From contig JBBHKE010002087.1 of NCBI GenBank assembly GCA_037447655.1, positions 171,226 to 235,225 on the forward strand: a stretch of 64,000 nt of DNA. Reading direction: 5' to 3'. Shown one piece after another: positions 57,817 through 64,000 of the stretch. Source of the stretch: Zygnema cylindricum (taxonomy: Eukaryota; Streptophyta; Zygnematophyceae; Zygnematales; Zygnemataceae). The position numbers and the translations under genes are program-made. A model generated the notes under the pieces. It did not search any database, was not told the origin of the DNA, and saw only the letters and a list, made by a program, of their open reading frames with translations. Positions within the stretch are counted from its first letter, which is position 1; every line of letters starts with the position of its first letter.

Positions 57817-58998
57817 TGAAACTCTGAGACCTCCATTGGCCCTCAGAGTACGCAGATCCAAAAGAAGCTAATCTAGATAGTGCTGACTCCCAGATGATAT
57901 AAACCCAAATGACTGGCCCCTTAACAGTCAAAACCCTAATGCAGCTTCACCCGTGTGAAATAACACTTTCTGAGTGCTTAGTTCCACCACAGAATGCAAA
58001 GTTATAATATGAGATTTGGACACATTCACCCACTTTGACTTTCTTTTAGAAATGCAGCCACCCTGGCAGATAAAAACTTTGACCAACTACACCCCTGTGT
58101 AGACTGGACTCCCCTGAGTGCGCGGCAAAAAGAATCACTGAAAATGGTGAAGTAAATTGATAGTTATGGCTGCCCAAAGTAAGCCATTTATACAAGATGC
58201 TCTCTGGGAGAGGCGACTACCTACCCAAAATATTCTAAGTCCTATTCTCACTCTAAGACCCTATCTACTGACATACGGTACCAATCACTTTATTGTACCG
58301 TACAGATAAGTACAGGTGTTGGTGTACTTTTTGTACGACAATCGTACGATATCGCTCAAATGTCGACACATGTCATATCTCTATTTGTTCAAGTAATCTC
58401 CGGAGTCGCCGCAATCCAATGTTGACGTGCCACGTGTCATCCTATGTGGCGATGACCGTAAACCGCCCAAAGTGCATATCCCGTCATCGCGGCGCCTATC
58501 GTGGTCGTCCGATCAAATCCGGCTACACTTCTAGCCATTGAAAATAGACGCGCGGTATTTGTTTCGCGGTCGAACCAAATGCGCGGTATGCGTTTCAATG
58601 CATAAAACTGTACTCCGTACTATCCATAACTGTATCTATGCACTACGTATATATTTTCAGTTAAATGAACTAGTCTACGTGTAACTAGTTAACTATTTAT
58701 CAAACCCCATACGTCTTGATACTAGCTTTAGACTAAACGGATAAAGTCACCGGCTAAGGGCAGTTTGACTGACGGTAGGTACCAGGATCAATTCCTGGGT
58801 CGGTCAAGTGCCTTTTGGTAAGTCTTACTAATTTACCCCATATCTTCTCTAGAGAGCTTAGGCAGCCATGGCTCTAGCTCCCTATCCAGCCTTCAGTTAC
58901 TACAACAAGTGTGGGGGCTTGGAGAGGGGAGTTAGAGGCAGACTGCCTCTGCCTTTTTCTATCTTATTACAAACCTAGAAAATACACAAATATCAAGA
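57817..58998 (-). mobile_element. Solo LTR of the copia-type family
   Basis: Begins TGAAACTCTGAGACCTCC and ends ATATCAAGA, with exact CAAAG at 57812-57816 and 58999-59003. The expected CA end has mutated to GA. Clear tRNA-like block at about 58718-58806, including CCAGGATCAATTCCTGG. Confidence 0.85.
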
Positions 58999-59848
58999 CA
59001 AAGCTCACATACTACTTCTTTGCGTCGGAATGATTTTTGTTTGCACAATGGTGTTTGTCGTATTTTTGGTAACATTGTTTCGATGACCCTCACCCTCGTT
59101 ACAATCGTTTGTCGTTCATCGTTTGTCGTTTATCGTTTGTCCGAAACTGTTATAAATGCGTGTTACGTTGCTAAGAAAAATGTGTGTGGTTGTGCACATC
59201 GGGTTGATATGGATGACTTTATTATGGTGGTGGTGGAGGAGTTTTGCTATTTGGTGATTGCTTTTGATGAGCTACTCCCTAGTTGTAATCGATGTTCTCT
59301 TTAGTCGCGAGACATTTTGAGCCCGCCCACTTTGGACCTTAATTCTTTACCGTCAACCTTTATTTTTGGTTGTACAGCTGGTAGAAGCTAGATTGTTGAA
59401 GAGTTACAAAAATTCCTTTGTGTGCCTCGTCGCGTATAAGGTGATTTAAAAGGTTTACTTTTAGTTGTTCTTTAGCTGTAGTGAGGCCTAGTTAGGTACG
59501 TTGCCCACCGTTATCAATTTTAATGATTTATTGGTGTGAATTCCAAACAGGAATAAATAGTACTATTTTAGTGCAAAGTGACCTGGTAGGTAGTAATCTA
59601 CTCCCTTAAATAGTTACTAACACAATTTTGTCATTTATGGCCAAAAAACGTTGACACTGAATTAGTGGTTTGAACTCCAATAACGATGAATAGTGTAGTT
59701 TTTGGGTACTCTATCTTTCCTTTTAGTTTCATTTTGTTGTTAGTTTCTTTTCACCTTGTTTCTCCTTTTAGTTGCTTCCACCTGCATACGGTTTTGCATT
59801 TCCGTGTTTGCTTTACTTTTGTATGGCATATTACTGTACGGTATAATA
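58999..59848. other. Continuation of the degenerate segment and unassigned sequence
   Basis: An open frame at 59020-59304 (+) with a Cys/Val-rich product has no recognised family and may be the other half of the segment split by the solo LTR. The rest shows nothing. Confidence 0.3.
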
Positions 59849-60222
59849 CAACATGAGTCATTATTAGCGTATTGAACACTAATTTGGTTTCCCCAATCTT
59901 TTCCCAAATTCTCAAAAATAATTATCCATACTATTTAAAACAAACCCTAATTTATAAATAGATTTCTTTGAAAAATTTCAAATTCCCAATTAGCGTTAAT
60001 AACGGTAATTATTCTTGGAAATTGCTAATAGCAGAGACGATTTTTGCTGCGCGTAGGTAGTTGTCAGTAATTGTACATTTTAAGTACAATTTCGTACAAA
60101 CTACGTACCTTTACGTTCAAATTTGACGGTCAATCCGTCGAAGAACTTTGAATGGCAAAATATTGTAACGGTGGTTAAAAAACTGTTGTTTTTGCGAACG
60201 TCGACCGTCATAAAAAAAAGAA

Positions 60223-60923
60223 GGGAATTGCTAATTGCAGAGACAATTTTTGCTACGCGCAGGTAGTTGTCAAGAATTGTACATTTAAGCGGCGGTTAAA
60301 AAAGTGTCGCGCTGGTGAACGTCGGCCGTCATAAAAAAAGAAAATAACACGGTCGGCACAGGTTTACTGTAAATAAAACTACGGCAGCCACATATAAATA
60401 AAATGGCTGCGCGCATGTAGTTTATCATTTCACGTGAGCTCCACTGTGAGATCACACACCGACATTTGACTTATCGTATACGTATCCTATTTACGCTATA
60501 CGATATTTACGCGGGTAGGCTACTTTATTTTGTACGAAGTTTACTTCGTTTCGTGCGAGTTTATACATGTTGTACGTCGTCCTTTAATTTGTGTCCAAGT
60601 TCGGTTCGCGATTAGATTTCATTTTTTGCGGCTAAGTCAAATGTCGGTGTGTGATCTCACAGTGCAGCTCACGTGAAGTGATAAACTACCTGCGCGTAAC
60701 CATTTCTGCGCCGGCCGTGTAAATTATTTTTGTTTTACGATAGTCGACGTTTGCAAGCGCGACACTTTTTTAGCCGCCATAAGAATTTTCCGCCAGTCTA
60801 AGTAGTTCGACGGATTAACCGTCAAATCTGAGCTTAAAGGTACGTAGCTTATACGAAACTGTAGGACAATTTTTGGAAGCTACCTGCTCGCATCAAAAAT
60901 CATCTTTGCGATTAGCAATTCCC
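60223..60923. mobile_element. Mutator-like element with long TIRs (inner)
   Basis: Begins GGGAATTGCTAATTGCAGAG and ends TTGCGATTAGCAATTCCC. It is 701 bp, of which most is the inverted arms; the unique centre is about 170 bp (60476-60645). Flanks are A-rich 9-mers agreeing at about 7 of 9. It is inserted in the left arm of the outer element of its own family. Confidence 0.65.
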
Positions 60924-61061
60924 AAAAAAATATTAACACGGCCGGTGCAGATTTACTGTAACAAAACTGCGGCGGCCACATATAAATAAAATGGCTGCGC
61001 GCAGGTAGTTTATCACTTCACGTGAGCTCCATTGTGAGATCACACACCGACATTTGACTTA

Positions 61062-61771
61062 GACTGCTGTTCCATTAGGCGGTCTCAGTAAACGTTGAAA
61101 ATTCGTTTAGTGAAGCGACCGTTCCATTGTGTCGGGTCAGTGGCCGACATTTTATTTGCGTAGCACAATTTTATTGGTCCAGGTAATAGATGAATGCGGT
61201 TGTGGTAATCTTTACAGAATCTCTGACAGCAAAATATGACCTCGCATTTTTATCAACGAAGGTAAAAATAACACGTACGACGTATTGAATAGAATCTGTA
61301 CGGGCGGGCGAAACTTAAGATTTATAAAAGCGTACAAATATATCAGAATGGTTAGTGGATGGCATCAGAAGCGTGAAACAATATTCACAGTCAAAGATTT
61401 TCATACGGCTTCCGGTGGCCTCGATCCTCCCTGGCGGAAGGCACATATCATATGCGACGTGTACCAACCTGGTCGCGCAATCGTCGTGGATATCTGTTCA
61501 CTTTTCCACGAGGCACGATGCTATTCGTTCTGGCGCTTAGAATTGACCTACTCCGGGTCACTTGTTGCGAACTAAAAGTGTTAGACGATGGCGTATCCGA
61601 TTATGCATCCGACTGTCCATGTTTACGCCCATAAACGTGGAGAATCAAATCCCTCATTCAGTAGGCTTGTTTTTTTTTTTGACATTTTGTTTTTTTGGTA
61701 CGACACTGTACAAAACAATACGATTTTTTGCAAACAACGACATGTTTCCCCTAATGGAACCTCCCTCACCC
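61062..61771. mobile_element. PIF/Harbinger-like MITE (GTTCCATTAGGCGG subfamily)
   Basis: Begins GACTGCTGTTCCATTAGGCG, ends TAATGGAACCTCCCTCACCC, TTA on both sides (61059-61061, 61772-61774). Close relative of 21276-21976. Confidence 0.75.
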
Positions 61772-62240
61772 TTAGCCGCAAAATTGAAATATACTCGCGA
61801 ACCGTTACACTGAACTTGGACACAAATTAAAGGACGACGTACAACATGTATAAACCCGCACGAAGCGAAGTAAACTTTGTACAACATAAAATAGCCTACC
61901 CGCGTACAGCGTAAATATCGTATAGCGTAAATACGATGCGTATACGATAAGTCAAATGTCGGTGTGTGATCTCACAGAGGAGCTCACGTGAAGTGATAAA
62001 CTAATTGCGCGAAGCCATTTGATTAATATGTGGCTGCCGCAGTTTTGTTTAAGTAAACCTGCGCCGGCCGTGTGTTTTTTTTTTTTTTATGAAGGTCGAC
62101 GTTCGCAATCGTGACACTTTTTGAACCGCCGTTACAATATTCCGCCAGTCAAAGTTGTTCGACGGATTGACCGTCAAATCTGAGCTGAAAGGTACGTAGC
62201 TTGTACGAAACTGTACTTTAAATGTACAATTTCTGACAAA

Positions 62241-62717
62241 TACACCGTGAATCGCTATTAGCGTACATGACGCTAATTGGGGTAACCCTTTTTTTGGGGC
62301 AAATTCTCAAATAGAATAAAGTACGCTAAATGTTTTTGCACATTATTTGAGGTACCCCGCTCAATACCGTTCATAACTGTAATTTAGTGCCCTTTTAAAT
62401 AGTATGGTATACGGACTGCCAGATCTGTACTATTCCGTACATTTTTAAGTTTAAAAGTACATAACATATTATAATATATAATTGCGTTAATATTATCCGG
62501 CATTCGCAGATGTCAAAAAAACGCGACGGCGTACGATTTGAACAATTTCGTACATTTACATTTTTTAGTGTGGACATGTACAAAGCAGTTTACAAATTAG
62601 AGTACATGATAAATTAGTATCATGGTGTACCCGGAAAAACACAATTTACCGTAAAGTACGCTAATTGTTTCATTACGCTATATGTTTTATTACGCTAATA
62701 GCGATTCACGGTGTACC
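62241..62717. mobile_element. MITE with TA duplication (CACCGTGAATCG variant)
   Basis: Inverted ends CACCGTGAATCGCTATTAGC and GCTAATAGCGATTCACGGTG, flanked by TA on both sides. It interrupts the right arm of the outer long-TIR element, whose sequence resumes as CCTGCGCGCAGCAAAAATCG. Coordinates are accurate to a few bases. Confidence 0.75.
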
Positions 62718-62765
62718 TGCGCGCAGCAAAAATCGTCTCTGCGATTAGCAATTCCCTTTTTCTTA

Positions 62766-63460
62766 GGGTGGACTTCCATTAGCGAAAAAGTGGGGTTTTT
62801 TACTGAAGGCCGTACCTTTTCGTACATGTTCGTACAGATTTTTTTTCTCCAAAGAAAGCATCATTACAGAAAAATGTCCAAGGTTGTAGGCGTAAATTCA
62901 GACCATCGGATGCTATTGCACTTTTTATCCGAGACGCCACGTCACTAGCCTTACAGTTTGTTGAGAACCTGCACCGGGAGGACAGTTCTCGAAAACAGAA
63001 CGAGTAAAAATGGGCCGCGTGGAAAAAGTGATAAAAAATCCATGATGACCGCGCGTTATGTGCGTACACGTCACACAGGCCACGTGCCTTCCGCCAGGGT
63101 GGCTGCGAATCCGCGTAAATTCTCCCGTCACGCTCCCTCAATCAAAGTTTGCCGCCGCCTTTTTGTGATTGCGTTTTGAAATTTTGGGTAGTACAATTAA
63201 TGCCCTCTGTTAATTACGTCTGGTGGTGTAGATATTTCCTCCCGCAAGTACAGACATTACCTTGCTCGTACAGATATTGCGTTCAGACTTTGCATTTTAA
63301 GATTCTTTCAAGATTTTAAGAATCTAAGTTTGACCTACGTGTTATCATCCAGAATGAGCCACGCAAACATAAAGTGGTTTACTGACGCGACCTAATGGAA
63401 GGCACGCCCTTCAGTAAAATGTTTCGTACAATTACTGAGACGCGTAACGGAAGTTCACCC
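62766..63460. mobile_element. PIF/Harbinger-like MITE
   Basis: Begins GGGTGGACTTCCATTA and ends TAACGGAAGTTCACCC, with TTA on both sides (62763-62765, 63461-63463). Part of the interior is the reverse complement of the GGCGGAAGGCACATGTCATA region of the copies at 21276 and 61062. Confidence 0.75.
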
Positions 63461-63503
63461 TTATACGCTAAAAAAACTTCTACACTGATAACGATTCACG
63501 GTT

Positions 63504-63881
63504 TGTGAATCCTATGAAACAGTACAGATTTAACCGTACCGTAACATAACGTACCATACCAAGCCGTACCGTACCGTAAACCCTTGAAGTACAAAATGTA
63601 CGAAACGAGCCTATCCGTACAGTGCTTGCAAATTATCATCCTCGAATCTGTCGTCCGTTTTCGGAAAATTTGAAATTCCTCAATTTTCCGAAGCTTCGAA
63701 AATATCTTTTCTCTTTCAAAAACAAAAAATAAAAACAAATATATAAACAAAAGACGGTGAAAGAAGGGAAAAAAAAAAGGAAAACGTGTCGCTACCGATT
63801 CTGTTACGAATTTTTGTACAGCCTTATCCGTTTCATTTATCTCTGTACGGAATTCCGTACGGCTGCCTGCCACGTGTCAAG
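63504..63881. other. Upstream region of the right-edge gene, unassigned
   Basis: Rich in GTACCGTACC-type words near 63537-63585. Could hold the promoter of the gene starting at 63882. No TATA box chosen. Confidence 0.3.
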
Positions 63882-64000
63882 ATGCCAGGATTGGATGCAC
63901 CTCTGGACGATTACTATTTGGGAAATTTCGAGGAAGCTGCGAGGGACTTTGCCGGGACTCCAGGTGGGGGGGCGGGGGGAAGAGAGGTGAAGAGAGGGAG
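63882..64000 (+). CDS. First exon of an unidentified protein, cut by the window
   Basis: ATG at 63882 (context CAAGATGCC) begins MPGLDAPLDDYYLGNFEEA and continues ARDFAGTP. A donor-like CCAG/GTGGGG at 63963-63964 could end the exon. Without splicing the frame stays open to the window end, as a Gly-rich then basic stretch. The acidic, aromatic N-terminus looks like real protein and the composition changes here from repeat to GC-rich. I do not recognise the family. Confidence 0.5.
   Translation, partial: MPGLDAPLDDYYLGNFEEAARDFAGTPGGGAGGREVKRG

Larger units (their letters stand above)
60017..62755. mobile_element. Mutator-like element with long TIRs (outer)
   Basis: The left arm starts GGAAATTGCTAATAGCAGAG. 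The right arm ends TCTCTGCGATTAGCAATTCC. The arms run several hundred bases and include AAGTGATAAACTA and CTCACGTGAAG-type blocks. The 9-bp flanks ATTATTCTT and CTTTTTCTT agree at 7 of 9. It contains a second long-TIR element, a Harbinger-like MITE and a TA-type MITE. No transposase. Confidence 0.65.
59849..63503. mobile_element. Degenerate CACCGC-family MITE holding the 60-63 kb nest
   Basis: The left end near 59849 (CAACATGAGTCATTATTAGCG after TA) and the right end ACGATTCACGG near 63501 could be the two decayed termini of one TA-type MITE. Everything between is explained by later insertions. Confidence 0.4.

Noticed and set aside
55681-58998. One full-length minus-strand LTR element with the two LTRs as ends
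   Set aside because: Each LTR has its own exact 5-bp duplication (GTTAA and CAAAG), so they are independent solo LTRs; no PBS or PPT adjoins them.

Overview
The window is nuclear DNA from a eukaryote with a large, repeat-choked genome. The genes have canonical GT-AG introns ending in TTTGCAG-type acceptors, and there is no operon-like packing. Two observations point to the green lineage (streptophyte or chlorophyte alga). First, a split SRP9 gene resembles the plant form of the protein, for example in KTDQAADAKKMEKLN and FFTLMARG. Second, the primer-binding site of an LTR element is complementary over 15 nt to the plant-type initiator tRNA-Met anticodon region, as I remember that tRNA. The assignment is an inference, and another protist lineage cannot be excluded.

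Layout. About 1-28.4 kb is almost entirely nested transposons. I resolved six groups by termini and target-site duplications (TSDs). (i) A Ty1/copia-type LTR family: one nearly intact gag-only element at 7258-11399 and five solo LTRs. (ii) PIF/Harbinger-like MITEs: termini GGGT...ACCC, TSD TTA or TAA. (iii) TA-duplicating MITEs: termini CACCGCGAATCG or CACCGCCAATCG. (iv) hAT-like elements: 8-bp TSDs, termini CATAGTTCAAAAG or TAGTGTTGKGTATCGG. (v) Mutator-like elements with very long terminal inverted repeats and roughly 9-bp TSDs. (vi) A pogo/Emigrant-like MITE.

28.9-42.0 kb carries the one large host gene, about 30 exons on the + strand. It encodes a secreted mosaic protein of about 1,650 residues: signal peptide, G8 domain, right-handed parallel beta-helix of the CEMIP/TMEM2/PKHD1L1 type, three copies of a sugar-binding-like sandwich module, and a two-repeat MopE-type metal-binding segment between modules 1 and 2. 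Exon phases join correctly from exon 3 to the stop codon, so the gene looks intact.

43.7-47.7 kb returns to MITEs, including an hAT-like insertion that splits a GC-rich coding-like island. 47.8-54.2 kb is poorer in recognisable transposons. It holds a small secreted cysteine-rich gene (49.5-49.8 kb, possibly broken), a minus-strand SRP9 gene (53.1-54.2 kb) and long purine runs on the + strand, which are pyrimidine-rich introns or UTRs of minus-strand transcripts. 54.8-63.5 kb is a second transposon thicket. At the right edge an ATG-initiated exon starts at 63882 and runs off or splices near the window end.

The genes do not form a pathway. SRP9 works in the signal recognition particle Alu domain, the large gene and the small Cys-rich gene are predicted extracellular products, and the rest is mobile DNA. 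The most interesting items are the mosaic G8 gene, the gag-only LTR element with half-tRNA priming, and the tRNA-like block conserved antisense within its LTR family.
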